Shown: positions 20,737-32,983, counted from the first letter of the stretch. The stretch: DNA of 64,000 nucleotides from Sordariomycetes sp. S80-01Y (GCA_037042185.1 JAXQJY010000030.1:682001-746000), one strand, 5' to 3'. The notes: generated by a model not told the origin, from the letters alone. Translations and numbers: made by a program.

Positions 20737-22366
20737 GCGTTGTGCCAGCGAAATTTTGCTTTGCTGGATTGTGTCTATGGTGCGGTTTTGGGCAGACCTA
20801 CGTGCTTGTGTGATGACACAGTGGAGGAGTATGGCGACACAGTCGTCGGGGCTGGAGTAGGGAGATAAGTGATATGATACCCTGTAACACCTTTGACCAT
20901 AGTATAATGGCATCATGAAACAAGGATTTTGTGGTTTAACAATTAGCTCATTGTGGTTGTGATGACTCGGTCCTGGAGGTCTCTGAGATGTTCGATTCTC
21001 ATTTATTGCCAACTTGGTGTTGGTTCACAGCCCTGCTTTGTTCAGGCCTTTCGCAAGGTCCTACCTGGTTCATTCCAACATATTCGATGATTTAATGAAC
21101 TTGTGAAGCCTGCGATGAAATCGAGCACTCTGCTAACTGGTTGGGGCAGGCGAAGTAGGATGCATTGATATTGTCCACCCGAATGGTTTGCACGGCGCAG
21201 ACCGCCTCGATGCATTTATCCAAAGGTGTAACCCTACCCTTTCGCAGCTACCTCGCAGCGTCATAGCTTCGTGCAGCTGCATAATGGGGCCTGAAAGACG
21301 CTTCCCAGGGGATGGACACGTGAAACTCACCTCAATCGCTTGTCGCCTTCTTCAATCATGGCCCCTGGTCGCTAGTAGCCTCCTCAACAACTTCTCCCCA
21401 GAAGACTCAACTCCTCACGGAACTGACAGCCGCATTTTGCAGCACAATATCTCAATGGGCTTGTGAGCTTGATCAAGGCCCAGGGCTGCGCGGAGATCCG
21501 GGATGCATCTCGTCGTGTCCATGATGCTCCAATGAAGATCCAGAACGGTGCAACGTGCCCCCGACACTGCATGCTCAAGGAGGGAATTCAAACTTTCGTA
21601 TGATTCACCCGCCCAGGGTATGAGCAGACACGGCAGACCGGAATGTACCCGGGGGACGGGTGTGTGAATGGATTCTAGGAGATGGTCTCTGACACGGTTC
21701 AACGAGTGTTTGTAATACTGCCGGCGGTGTTGGATGTGTCACCAAGCTGCAGTGCGAAGCCGACCATCCACCGAGGACCAAAATTGCACACTGCCGCAAG
21801 CTTGTCCTTGCAATAATGCGTTTGCCAGGCTGCGACTCATAGGACTGCCAGAACAACCAGAGTGTAGAAACAAAGGGTTGACAACAGCGTCAAGACTGGA
21901 AGCCATCGACAGGGGGATCAGCAGCGCAGCGATCTGAGAGCGCCACAAAAAATTGCTTCAGGCTCCAGCCTGCAGTCAACTCAAGGCGGTCACAGACCGA
22001 GCATCGGCAACCGTGGTTCGGGGAGAGGCGCGAGGGGTGAATGGTCGATGAAGCGTCGATCAGACGTTGTTGAGGTTGGATCTAGGGGTGGAACTAGCGT
22101 TGCGAACAGACACCCCTAATAGCCCCAGCCAGCCAGCCATTAGAACCCCGCAAACCGGCCGTGTGGTCGTCGCAGTGGATCTCAAGGGAGCTGTTAAGTA
22201 CACCACCCCCTGTGCACGCAATTCTTAGCAGTGACTCGCTCATAACATCACCACCAGCAATCTTCGGCAGGCCACCAAAATACTCCCACTTGCACCTGCA
22301 TCCCTCGCCGCGAATCAATCCTCCCACGCCCATCAGACGGTCCCTCCAACACCCAATGTTCACCTC
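20737..22366. other. intergenic, 1.6 kb upstream of KCS1
   Basis: This is one of the longest non-genic stretches of the housekeeping half. It probably holds the 3' UTR of the preceding gene and a long KCS1 leader or promoter. Only short unconvincing open frames occur. A GTTCGATTC box near 20990 suggested a tRNA but does not fold as one. Confidence 0.45.
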
Positions 22367-25300
22367 ATGTCCAGCCCGAGTATCGAGTCCGAAAATGCCG
22401 CATCCACAGCACCGTTGAGCCAGAGCCCGCCGCCACGTTCTGAAAATCCCAGCGATATCGCCGACGATCCTCCTGGTGGTGGTGGTGGCGCCCAACATGG
22501 AGGCCAACGTGCTGCAGAACAGCTACCCCTGCCCTTTGTCGACGATGCGACACCGCCTCCTGACGCCCAAGGGTCGGGGTCGATTGGTCCAGGACTTACA
22601 AACGATAAGACCCTCCCTACCTCGTCGACTATAGCCCAACGTCCCCCAGGCCCATCGCTGTTGACACAGGCTTTGGCAACTGCTCGTGGTATTCCCAGGC
22701 AGACCCAACCGCCCCAGTCTTCAAACACGGCGCAGGAAGTTGCTGGAAGCAGCGCCAGAACGAGTGCGCAACAGGACGAGACGCAATTGGAGCGCGGACC
22801 CCCAAACAAAGCGACCGCTAGTACCACTTCCGATAAGGCGCGAGATACAGACACGCCAACACAACATGGCGATAAGAACTCCCTAGAACCCCACCCTGCG
22901 CTGCCGATATCGTCCAACATGGCCGCCTCGACTGCGACGCCGCCAAATGTTTCAATCCCTGGTCGCGATGCAGCCAGTGTACCCTCCTCGTTCAACAACT
23001 CGGCCTTGACAGATGTGAGGGACATGCTATTTGAGCAACGAGGGACGTCGGGTCGCTTGATGCGACGGTCGTCTATCTCCCTAGACATCGATCGGACGGT
23101 TTCGGCCTTTGATAAGACGAAGGCATGCACTTATTCCACGAGCCCCGAACAATCGACGACGCCGACGAAGACGAGTTATCTGACAGGGGATATTCCATTT
23201 ACGGCTCCTCAGGCATTAGAGACGCCACGCAATGACATGATACCACGATACCGACCACCACCCCCCGATCATCGTTACACACTTGGACCGGAGAAGACTG
23301 AGAAGATATGGTCCATCGGGTCGGGCGAGGGCGCTGAAGAGGATGGCCTGGTAGAAAAGTCAGTGGCCGAGGCCATGGCAGGTGTAGAGCACAATACTCG
23401 AAGTCGAAAGGCCAGTTACAGCCTGCGGTTCTTCAAGGAGGGTCTCCCGCCCGACGACAAGGTGCGCCGTCGCGGCGACGCCAAGAGCAGCAACAAGGAG
23501 AAGCTCCCGTCGACGTTGGAGGAGGGTCAACAACAGGGCCAAGCAGATGAACAGGCCCGGCCGGGCACACCCAAACACATCGAACAGCCTCCCTCCAGCC
23601 ATGGGGAGTCAACCTTTCTCCCTTCCGGCGCGTCGTCTTCGAAAGATCTTGCCAAAGACCAGGCTGATTACTTCAGTATAGACAAGACTGACGCCACCAA
23701 TCAAAAAGCACCATCCTCATCGCGAACGCCTCCTCTAGCACTAGCCGAACACGAGCACACCAAACCGCCTGAGTCGTTGTCATCAGTGCCTCGAGTGGGG
23801 CCAGCTCAAGCACCGATCACCGAACCCAAGAGTGTGGAGGGGCGGCGAGAGTCAGGTGACAGCACCGAGGTGGGTGAGTCTCACGATGATGCTGACGCCG
23901 ATGAATCTGGGGAAGAGAAAATCTCTTCGGCCATTTTCGTACCTCATCAGGAGGCCGGCGAGTCGCGGGCGCACAAGCGCGAGCCTATCGACATTGTCGG
24001 TGGCACTGGGCAAAGGCCACGGTCCTTGTCGCAAGACGAGGCTCACCCATGGCTTGTCAAGGCTGATGAGCCTGAGCCAGAACTTGACGAAAGGGAAGAG
24101 CCCGCTGGCCGGTTGTCACGATATCGTTCTCGTGAAAGCCTAGTATCCAGTCGTGGCGAGCTGGCCTCGGAGATCTCTGAGGACCTGGTTATCGAAGGCG
24201 AGCATGAGATTAACAATCAGCTGGTCCAGGCGCTTGCGAGAAGCGGCATCCAAACATTCGATGATTCACAAGAACCCCATCATACTCACCAGCCCCTTGA
24301 GGCCATTGAGCTTATCCCGTACAAACACCAGGTTGGCGGTCACACTACGCTGTGGCGCTTCTCTCGTAGAGCCGTTTGCAAACAACTCAACAATAGGGAG
24401 AACGAGTTTTACGAAATCATTGAGAGATACCATCGTGACTTGTTATCCTTCCTTCCTCGGTATGTCACCTGCGTCTCTTTGGCACGGCCCTCATGTCGTT
24501 CTTAGCTAACATGCGTCATCTAGGTACATCGGGGTCCTCAATGTGACTTTCCAGAAACAGCCTAGGCGCAAAAGTACGACTAAGAAGGACGACTCCGCTG
24601 TCGCAGAGCGAAAGAGGATCAAGGAGATATTGGCCGAGGAAACTGACCAGAAACCTCCTGGTCCAGCGCAGGGCGACAAGAGACCTGAAGCTCCGTCTCG
24701 TGTGATCAGCCACTCCCTCGCCAATAACAATGGCAACTTTCAGATCCCAACAGTCACCTTCGAAAACAACAGGCACATTCTACCTCGAAATTTGCTGCAG
24801 CCGACACCGCCACCTGATGCACATCGCCGAAGGAGCATGTCTAATGCGAGAGCTGCGAGCGCATCGGCAGCTGTGTCTCACATGCGACCACCTCTGGATG
24901 AGCGACCGAACAGCTGGGGCGCGACAACAATCAACAAGCGATTGCGCAATGAGGTCTTCAATGATGCTTTTCTCAAGGAGCCCGTTGCGGTCCACAAGCA
25001 TCGGCCGCCTCACCAACGGTCGATACCACGCCCGACGTTGCAAAGGCTCTTGCGCTCGACCAACTCAGAGTCTAATCTAGCCCAGGGGATGGGATCCACG
25101 GTGCAAGTCGAGGATTCTGGTGAAATGTCTGAGCCCGTACACACTCCGCCAACGCTACACGGCCACACACAGAGTGATCTCGGGCCAGCCATCGAATTCT
25201 TGCGCTCTGAATCAGCATCTGGAGGTGAGGTTAAGGACTTGAGTGGCACCAGTGCACCTGAGCCCGAGACCTTCAAAAATAGCCCGGTGGCCCAGAAAAA

Positions 25301-26405
25301 GAAGCGCAGATACTCAGCTGGAGGTCTGAGGCGCAAACCGCAAGATGTCCAGGAGTCCCGTGGCGATCTCAAGTACTTCGAGGAGGCAGATGACGCGGGC
25401 TACAAGGGCGACAGCGAAAGTATGTCTTGGGCTGAACTCAACAAAAAGAGTGAAGAGAACGGGGACATCATTGCGAAAACTACTAATGGTGCGGCTGAGC
25501 ATGGGGAAGTCGAATTCAACGAAGTGGCTCCTCTGCCGATGGATGTTCCTACGGAAGCGGAGTTTAACAAGATTCCTCGACCCGTGAATCCCAAGGAAGC
25601 GAAGTCGCATCGTGATCGAATCGAGTACTTCCTGCTCCTAGAGGACTTGACAGCTGGAATGAAGCGACCTTGTATGATGGATCTCAAGATGGGCACGCGG
25701 CAGTATGGTGCTGATGCTTCGCCGAAGAAGCAGCAGTCTCAACGAAACAAGTGCCAAACTACAACCTCAGCAGAGCTCGGTGTACGCATTTGCGGCCTGC
25801 AGGTGTGGAACGCGAAGACGGAATCATACGAATTCCAGGACAAGTACTTCGGCCGACAAGTCAAAGCAGGCGCGGAATTCCAAGCCGCGCTGCAAAAATT
25901 TCTGTACAACGGCGTAGAGCTCCAGAGTGTGCTACGACATATTCCGGTCGTTCTGCGAAAGCTTACCCGTCTAGAACAGATTGCCCGGCAGCTGCATGGA
26001 TATCGCTTCTACGCGGCCAGCCTGTTGATGTTCTATGACGGGGACACGTCCGAAGAGCCAACGGATTACGACACAGCCTACGACTCCATGACTGATGCCC
26101 CCACTGACACTGAGGAGAGCACACGATACAAAAAGCGCAATCGACGAGAGATCGACTTCAAAATGGCAGACTTTGCGAACAGTCTCACCCCACTCGACCG
26201 TATCAAGGACCACAAGTGCCCGCCGCAGCATCCTGATGCCCCAGACATGGGTTTCTTGAAAGGACTGAGGAGTTTGAAAAAATACTTTCTGCAGATTCAG
26301 AAAGACGTTAGAGCCGAGCTTGGATTGGGCATATTGAGGAGGACCGGCTCCGGCTTCGAGGAAATGGTTGGAGAGGAGTACGACGAAGGCATGATCAGCT
26401 TTTGA
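22367..26405 (+). CDS. KCS1: inositol hexakisphosphate kinase Kcs1
   Basis: Kcs1 makes 5-pyrophosphorylated inositol phosphates (5-InsP7) from InsP6, linking phosphate and energy status to growth. Two exons, 22367-24459 and 24524-26405, join across a 64-base intron (GTATGT donor, GCTAAC branch, TAG acceptor) to read FLPR-YIGVLNVTF, giving about 1324 residues. The N-terminal ~600 residues are disordered. LEAIELIPYKHQVGGHTTLWRF starts the conserved part. A long disordered insert follows, then the inositol polyphosphate kinase signature PxxxDxKxG as PCMMDLKMG near residue 1080. GVRICGLQVWNAKT and YRFYAASLLMFYDG (the latter near the family SSLL motif) follow, and the C-terminal DFANSLTPLD supplies the expected D. 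All key elements are present and the length fits filamentous-fungal Kcs1. Confidence 0.95.
24460..24523 (+). other. KCS1 intron
   Basis: Donor GTATGT, branch GCTAAC at 24505-24510 and acceptor CTAG; it splits the conserved LPR-YIGVLN segment in phase 2. Confidence 0.9.
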
Positions 26406-27028
26406 GCTGGCATGTTTCGAATGGGAGGATGTGCGTTCCACTGTTAAGCAAAAACGACACGATTTTGAATACCCACATAGGCTGGCGCATTAAGGGGCGA
26501 ATATGGCTTCTCGACGGCTTATACCGACGGTTTTGGTGTTCCAGCTCACTTTCTACTATACCGGTGTTCAGGGCCTGTGTTATCGGCGTTTCCTGTCAGT
26601 TGTGCAAGGTCTGCAGTTGCTTTCTCGGGGCTGTTTAACAAAATGGGCTTTTCAGTGTACTTACCCTCGAGACCGACACGAGGATCTTTCTAGCAAACAG
26701 GTTTTGGGCGGATGGTTGGGCGGGTTTAGAGATTAGATAAAATATATAGAAGGTCTATCCTTAGTTTTCTTTACATTGTTCCTTGACTGCCAGTAGTGAA
26801 CAGCATGCATGGGGTGAAAGATGTGTGCTGCAGCTACTTAAGTTAGCCCCCTTTCGCCCACTGGAAGCAAGTTTTGGTCACAACACCCTGAGATGAGACG
26901 AAGCGCTTCCAGGTGTTTTGGGAGCTCACCCGATTGAATCTCACCTTGAACAAACTCTCACCTTCGTTTCCTCAAACTAGGTGAAGTACCCCTCTGCTCA
27001 GTGCCAAGGTCGAGTAACCCCATTCGCT
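26406..27028. other. intergenic between KCS1 and the small GTPase gene
   Basis: It contains an AT-rich AGATAAAATATATAG stretch near 26736, a plausible KCS1 poly(A) region, and the upstream region of the GTPase gene. No coding sequence is supported. Confidence 0.5.
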
Positions 27029-28382
27029 ATGATGGACGACGACTCAACCCCCCGGATCTCCTACGAGCGGAGCGCCTCGATCGACACTTGGCGCTCCTTT
27101 ATCCCCTCACGTCTCGAGCGCGAAGATCCTTTCAGCGATGTGCCGTCTCTATCTCCTTCGCCTTCGCCGTACTTGACCAGCCGGCCGGCCACCCGCCTTG
27201 TGCGTCTGCCCCTTGCTCGAGCAGCCCTATGGATCGCGACAAAAGGTCATACTAACGAGATCCCAGGCAGATAGTAAAATGGACTCAGACTCTCAACCGG
27301 AGCGTCCTTCCACGCGCATGAGCATCCTACGGGCCGCAACACCCCTCTTCAACCGCGCCACTGTAGCCCTCGGCCGCGCAGCGACAGCACTAGGTTCCTA
27401 CCACTCGCCTCCAGAGGACAGCAGACGCGCGCGTCTGCTCCGTCGTCTGAACATATACACCACGTCTCTGAAGCGTGAACGTTCACCCTCTCCTGCGCCG
27501 TCCCTTCCACGACAGATGCAGCCCCCAGGGCTTCGCCTGAACTTCCTGTTCGTCGGCGCACACTCGTCTGGCCAGACCTCGCTGCTGTTCCGCGCCAGGT
27601 ACGGCTACTTTCCCGAGGCTTCGGCAATCACGCGCACCTGCTACGAGGTGTACAACCTGGAGACGGAACTTCATCAGAGACAGTGCAGCCTGGAGATGTA
27701 GGACAGTTCTGGCGCACCCGACCTGGGGACGGTATGTCGGTTGCATTACGTGGCCTGGGATGCAGTTTTCCTGTGCTTCGACGTGGGGGATAAGATCGGG
27801 ATGTATGCCATCATCTCATGGGTGAGTCTTCCTTCCGTGTCGTAGGAGACGGGGTGTTGCGAGGGAGTGTTGCGAGGGACGCTTTCGAACGCCCTTTAGT
27901 GAGTATTTCAAAAGACAGCTAACAGAGACAGTGGCGCCGTGCTATTGAGAATGGCTTTGTGAGCCAAAGCTCATTCACACCGCTCGTTCATCTCGTCGGC
28001 ATGAAAAAAGACCGAAGGGGGGAAGACTTCAGGGGCTCGCAGCCTAAACCTGCAACTTCAACCTCTAGTCTCAACGCGTTCCCAACTTGCTGTGTCGGAG
28101 CAGAAGAGGTAGGAACATCGCCACTGTTACCAGTCTGATTTCGTCGGTCCTTGAAAGTTGACATTTCCCCAGGCTCTATGGCAAGCCAAACGCATTGGCG
28201 CTCAGCGCTACCTGGAGTGTTCTGCGCTCACTGGCGAAGGCATGGAGGGCATCTTTGGAGATGTCGGCCGGGAGGCTGCGAAGAGGGCTATCGTGAGAGA
28301 GCAAGAAGCTACCACGATTATCCAGGGCAGCGTGAGTGAGAGGCCGAAGAAGAGGTTGAAGCTCGGGGCTCTCCGAGGTTAA
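27029..28382 (+). pseudogene. Rho-like small GTPase, frame closed by an internal TAG
   Basis: Four exons fit in phase: 27029-27199, 27267-27821, 27932-28108 and 28173-28382, with introns carrying GTGCGT, GTGAGT and GTAGGA donors and an ACTAAC branch in the first; the third acceptor could also be eight bases earlier. The joined frame has a P-loop-like GAHSSGQTS, a switch-I region TRTCYEV, the WDAVFLCFDVGDKI strand, a KKDRR nucleotide-specificity motif (as GMKKDRR) and ECSALTGEG. Two things are odd. The P-loop lysine is Gln. Codon 27699-27701, where family members have the Trp before D-x-x-G (here DSSG), is TAG. TGG to TAG is one change, and homology resumes at once in the same frame. There is no C-terminal CAAX box. 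Options: recent pseudogene, strain polymorphism, sequencing error or read-through. Confidence 0.72.
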
Positions 28383-28706
28383 ATTGAGGTCGTGGTGTTC
28401 CTGTCACTTACCCTGCATCCGAGCTTGGATCCGTAATTGCTAGCAATTGCAGAAGTTGAATCAGTCCTCTATCGAAGCGAACAAAGTGGCTCTAGTTGAA
28501 AGGTTTAAGGATTGGAACCAAAAGCGAGTTGGCCACAGACAAATTTGTGTAGGGGCTATGGCCTGGCTCCAGCTGCCGGCAGGCGCTGCACGCACAATTC
28601 GATATCGTGGCATCACCTCGACGTCGTTTTTGGCCGCCCTTTGTCCTCACTTTTAGTCGGCCTTGCTTTACTGCGATAGTTGCTCACAGCATCCTTTACG
28701 AAAATT
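28383..28706. other. intergenic upstream of ALG14
   Basis: A 324-base spacer between same-strand genes; nothing recognised beyond short open frames. Confidence 0.5.
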
Positions 28707-29688
28707 ATGGCACCGGAAAAGCCCGAGCTGGGCAAAGCTCGTACTCTGCAAACCATCATCTTCGCATTCGGCGGTGTCAGCATCGCCTTCGCGGTCATCG
28801 CACCGCGCATATCAATCTACCATGCCATCGCGCTCTACGCGGTCCTCAACCTCATTGTCACGAACTCCATTGTCGTTTTTCTCTTGGTGAGTCTCATAGA
28901 AAAAAAGTTCAAGGGGGAAGGGCAAAGGCTAAGCTGCGAAACAGACGCGTCACTTCAAGCTGGTCAACGCCAGAAAGCAACGCCCCTTCTCATGGCGCCG
29001 GCAGGCACCGGGGGCATCTGGGGGCGAGGGATATCATGCTGAAGTGGAAGGCGAGGACTACTACCTTTTCGTCCTCGGTTCTGGCGGGCATACGAAGGAG
29101 ATGCTCATGATGATGGATGACGGACGCTGCGACTTCAAGAACCTGCACCGCCGTTACGTTGTGTCCAGCGGGGACAAGATGTCTATGAACCACCTAACGG
29201 ATTACGAGGAGGGGTTGAACGAGATGTGTACGAAGGAGGGAACCGAAGCTGGCAGCTATGATGTGCGACACGTCACCAGAGCGAGGAGGGTTCATCAGTC
29301 TCTACTCACGACACCATTGACGGCCCTGCTCAGCCTGGTCGAAATCATCTTCACCGTGCTCCTCACGCCACCGACCCATCTCGGCAAGGGAAAGTCCGAA
29401 TATCCCCGAATGGTCTTTTCCAACGGCCCAGCAACAGGCTTCTTCGTCGGCCTTGCCGTCCACCTCCTGAAGATGGTCTACATCATCCCCGAAGACCGCT
29501 GCAACTTCGTCTACATTGAGTCCTGGGCGCGCATTTCCACGCTCAGCTTAACCGGCAAGCTGTTCTACTATACTGGCATCGCTGACGCCTTTGCCGTCCA
29601 GCACAAGGAAGTCGCCAATCTGTACAAGGTCGACTACGCCGGCCCTATCGTTTTCAACTCGCGCCGTGAGGTGGACACGAAGAAATGA
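28707..29688 (+). CDS. ALG14: ALG14, membrane anchor subunit of UDP-GlcNAc transferase
   Basis: Alg14 recruits Alg13 to the cytosolic ER face; together they add the second GlcNAc to dolichol-PP-GlcNAc. Exons 28707-28886 and 28945-29688 join in phase 0 across a 58-base intron (GTGAGT donor, ACAG acceptor), giving about 307 residues. Exon 1 encodes the N-terminal hydrophobic anchor (IIFAFGGVSIAFAVIAP and LYAVLNLIVTNSIVVFLL). Exon 2 carries the family motifs FVLGSGGHTKEML, RRYVVSSGD, MVFSNGPATGFFVGLA and NFVYIESWARISTLSLTGKLFYY. The protein ends with a Lys-rich tail. Its stop is only about 70 bases from the convergent RSM25 stop. An in-frame ATG at 28680 could start the protein nine residues earlier, but MAPEKPELG is the more usual beginning. 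Confidence 0.92.
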
Positions 29689-29757
29689 TGTAAAGAAGGG
29701 ACGTTTGCCCTGCATTGGTTTGTACATAGTGTTACATCTGTATGTATACAACAAGTT

Positions 29758-30617
29758 CTACACCCTGACGCCCACAGGCTCAGCCTGCTTCTGCTGCTGC
29801 AACCTTGATTGTGCCACCTCTGCGTCAGCCCTCGCCTCTTCCACGCCCTCAACCCCCTGGTCGCTCCGGTCCACAGCCGCACTGTCCTCATCGTAGCTGT
29901 CTTGAGCACTCTCCTGACTCAGCTTCATCTGCGCTTCCTGGTTCATCTTGCCCGCCCAGATCTTCCAGTTCTCGAACTCGTTGTCCTCGAGCTGCATGCC
30001 GATCTCGTTGCGCGTCTTGCCGAAGTAGGCGCCGACGTAACGCGCTTCCTCCTCGGCGATGCGACGCTCGATTTGCTCTTGTTGACGGAGACGATAGAAC
30101 TCGCGGCGGGTGATGTCGTATGCCTGAGAGACGGTCGTGTTTGTGTTTTCTAAAAGCCAGAGCTGGCGCTGGACGACGCTGTCCAATACTGTTAGCCACC
30201 TCTCTAAGCGTCAACTGTTGGGCGACAATACCTCTCTCCTGTCAAGGGTACGGCAGTCTGTCTCAATCCCTTGCTCCAATCCAGCAATTGGTAGTCTTTG
30301 CCGTCCTGCTCCACTAGGTTTCTCGGCCTCGCCAACTCCCACGGGTGATCCATAAAGAAGGTCCTCCGTAACCTATCCTCCGGATACGAAATCCTCTGCG
30401 GCTTGTAGATGGCCTTTGGCTTCCTGTGCTTCTTGCCCTTGGGAATGTGAACGTGCTGCTGCGGAATCGGCCTGACGAGCGTCTCGCCAGGCGGGCAGGA
30501 GGCCAGCACGTCAAACCATGGTGGGCGCTCGATGGGGTGGTCCTTCAGAATGACGGAATTGAGCTGGAGGTTCTTGGTTTTCCAAATAGTCGCTGGACGG
30601 ATCTGACGGCCACCCAT
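29758..30617 (-). CDS. RSM25: mitochondrial small-subunit ribosomal protein Rsm25 (mS23)
   Basis: A component of the 37S mitochondrial ribosomal subunit. Exons 30617-30232 and 30178-29758 join in phase 2 across a 53-base intron (GTATTG donor, GCTAAC branch, ACAG acceptor) to read [16 protein letters not shown], giving 268 residues. Diagnostic stretches are [48 protein letters not shown] and [15 protein letters not shown]. These match my recollection of fungal Rsm25 throughout. The acidic, Gln-rich tail after about residue 210 is lineage-variable. MGGRQIRP at 30617 is chosen because the in-frame Met 30 codons upstream adds only His/Gln repeats. It diverges from a PPR gene that is also probably mitochondrial. 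Confidence 0.92.
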
Positions 30618-30908
30618 GGCTGCGACTGTCCCTTCTATGGGATTTGGTTGTCGCGGAACTGATTGCCGGTCGGAGAGGTGGTGGTGATGTTGATGCTGCT
30701 GGAGCACAAAATTTGGGGTCGGCGAATCTTATGGCCGGGATTGGGACGCGGTATGAGCGCGACTCCGAGTTTCCAACCTACCTAGGCCCGCCGAAAATCC
30801 AGCACCCCATCATTACCAACAACGACTACCCCAGATAACGATCCATTTCCTTCGACACGAGCTGCTTTAGAACTATCAAAGTGGCGGAAACATCATGAAG
30901 ACGCCCTC
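30618..30908. promoter_or_regulatory. divergent promoter, RSM25 / PPR gene
   Basis: A 291-base region between two genes for predicted mitochondrial proteins, so they may share regulation. TACCTAGG occurs near 30780; no TATA box is obvious. Confidence 0.45.
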
Positions 30909-32705
30909 ATGAAATTTTCCCGTCGAGTAGATGGCTCCGTCTGCAGCACGGTGCTATCAAACTACCCGCCGGCGACTGGGCTTAAATTTCGAGCTCCCAA
31001 AGGTTCACGGGCAGTCTGCACCTCCAAGGTTAAGACAGCCACGAAGCACTTGGGAGGTGGATTCTTCTGTCCGAAGTCAAGTCATTGGCTGTATTCTACC
31101 TTTGTAACGCCAGACGCAACGCACCCGCAGCGGCGCAATGTGTCGCAACAGTACAGCACCGCTGCCGCCGTCGCACCGAAACCAGAGAGCCCGCTCGAAC
31201 CGCCGCAACAGAGCAAGGAGGAATTGCATGCATACGTACGCCCAGATCCAGAGGACGAGGACAGTGCAGATGAACACTTTCGATATTACCGGGACCCCTA
31301 CCGACGAGGCTATGCGCAGCCTGCAGGTCAGGAAGTTGAGGTTTCCGAGAATCATCACGATGTAAAATACCCGACCAAGGACGAGGTCTGGAGCGGAGGC
31401 GATGAAACTCAAAAACTGGTACAACAGCTATACTCGGCCATAAGGACCCGATCCCGCTATCCGCACCGAATTCGCCTCGAATCCATACACAAACTCTATC
31501 GCAAACTCCCCGAGCCACGAATGCTCAATCTCGTTGGTCCAGCGCGGCATCGTCTTTTGAGGATAATGGGACTTCCACATAAGCGCTCTCTGGATGCTAT
31601 GTTACGATACTTCAGTTTAGTTTCGGATGTCAAAAGCGCGGGCTTGACGTTGAGAAGAGTGCAGTGGAATTACGCACTGGCTTTTGCGGCCAAGTATACC
31701 TCGCATGTTGGGACGCAAGAATTGGAAGCTGTGTTGAAGATGTGGAGGGACATGGAGGTTGGGGCTGGCGAGAAGGCCAACCATGTCACTTTCAACATAC
31801 TCTTCGACACAGCTTGCAAAGCGGGGAACTCTGAATTGGCGGAGCTCCTGTACAACGAGATGGAGCATAGGGGAATCCCGTTCAACCGGTATCATCATGT
31901 CAGCTTGATACACTTCTTTGGTCTACGGCTGGATTCAGGGGGCATACGCGCCGCCTACCGCGAAATGGTGGAATCCAACGAAATTGTCGACCAGATTGCC
32001 CTCAATTGCGTCATTCAGGGTTTCCTACGTTGCGGGGAGGAGACGGCAGCCGAAGACGTCTACCAACGGATGAAGGACAACAACGTCTCGCCTCATCTCT
32101 TCGTGCCGTCGACGAACTATGCAGCCAACAAGGTCGTGAACAAAGTGCTTCTCATGTTCACGAAAATAGGCAAGCAGCACCCGGAACTCAAATCCACTCT
32201 GGAGAAGGGGGTCAATCTTGCCCCAGGTTTGCGGACCTACCGACACTTCATCGAGCATTATGGCCTCAAAGTCGGGAATTTGAACAAGGTCGCCGAGTTT
32301 CTGAACGAAATGAGAGCAACGCGCATCCCCGTCGACGCGACCATCTTTCTTGCGCTGTTCAAGAGCTTCTACGTTCATGGCGGCTACAGCGGCTCCGCAT
32401 GGAGCAGGACCCGGCTCGACCGGATTCTGCAGGCTATGTATGATACGCGGGACGAAAATGCGAAGGGGTTCAAGATCGATACTTGGCTGGTGATCTGGGC
32501 CTTGCGTGCGGTCAAGAAGGTTGGCACAGCCGAGGACCTCGAGTTATGTTTCCAGCGGTTGCAGCAGAGATGGGATGTTCATCATGACAGGGTGCGGCAT
32601 CTCCACCAGATTCACGATGTTATCATGAAGGGGCGGGACATGAGAGTCCAGGACCCATATGCCAATGGCACGATGTTGCGGAATCGCAGAATGAGCGGGT
32701 TCTGA
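30909..32705 (+). CDS. pentatricopeptide repeat (PPR) protein, probably mitochondrial
   Basis: A single exon of 598 residues. The N-terminus is basic and free of acidic residues for about 15 codons (MKFSRRVDGSVCSTVL), compatible with a mitochondrial presequence, and is followed by a variable linker. PPR-like helical pairs are visible from about residue 240 to 420, for example HVTFNILFDTACKAGNSELAEL, FNRYHHVSLIHFFG and ALNCVIQGFLRCGEETAAEDVY, with a further one near 460 (RTYRHFIEHYGLKVGNLNKV). Fungal PPR proteins bind single mitochondrial transcripts and aid their processing, stability or translation. The target cannot be read here and I do not recognise a specific orthologue. Confidence 0.83.
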   Translation: MKFSRRVDGSVCSTVLSNYPPATGLKFRAPKGSRAVCTSKVKTATKHLGGGFFCPKSSHWLYSTFVTPDATHPQRRNVSQQYSTAAAVAPKPESPLEPPQQSKEELHAYVRPDPEDEDSADEHFRYYRDPYRRGYAQPAGQEVEVSENHHDVKYPTKDEVWSGGDETQKLVQQLYSAIRTRSRYPHRIRLESIHKLYRKLPEPRMLNLVGPARHRLLRIMGLPHKRSLDAMLRYFSLVSDVKSAGLTLRRVQWNYALAFAAKYTSHVGTQELEAVLKMWRDMEVGAGEKANHVTFNILFDTACKAGNSELAELLYNEMEHRGIPFNRYHHVSLIHFFGLRLDSGGIRAAYREMVESNEIVDQIALNCVIQGFLRCGEETAAEDVYQRMKDNNVSPHLFVPSTNYAANKVVNKVLLMFTKIGKQHPELKSTLEKGVNLAPGLRTYRHFIEHYGLKVGNLNKVAEFLNEMRATRIPVDATIFLALFKSFYVHGGYSGSAWSRTRLDRILQAMYDTRDENAKGFKIDTWLVIWALRAVKKVGTAEDLELCFQRLQQRWDVHHDRVRHLHQIHDVIMKGRDMRVQDPYANGTMLRNRRMSGF

Positions 32706-32983
32706 ACTTGCGAACCTCACAGGTCGGATTGTTGTACGACCACACCACAATATACCCGTATATAGCACCACGTCGCTTACAGCGCAATCCGTACATCTTG
32801 TAAATCAGAATGACTGCAAGGCAGTCCACATATTTCAGCTTTCTTCGTTCGTGTCACTGACAAATGGAAGTTCATTCGAGGTATCGTGCTGATATCTATG
32901 CGGCATTGTACACAGCATTTCCCCATGTGAGCCTTACGGCCATCCCAAACCTCTTGTATCCATGTCCACCGTTAGGTAACTCT

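Noticed and set aside
20935-21010. Possible tRNA: TTAGCTCATTG and GTTCGATTC resemble A and B boxes
   Set aside because: The T-stem would have an eight-base loop and no acceptor stem pairs at the required distance.
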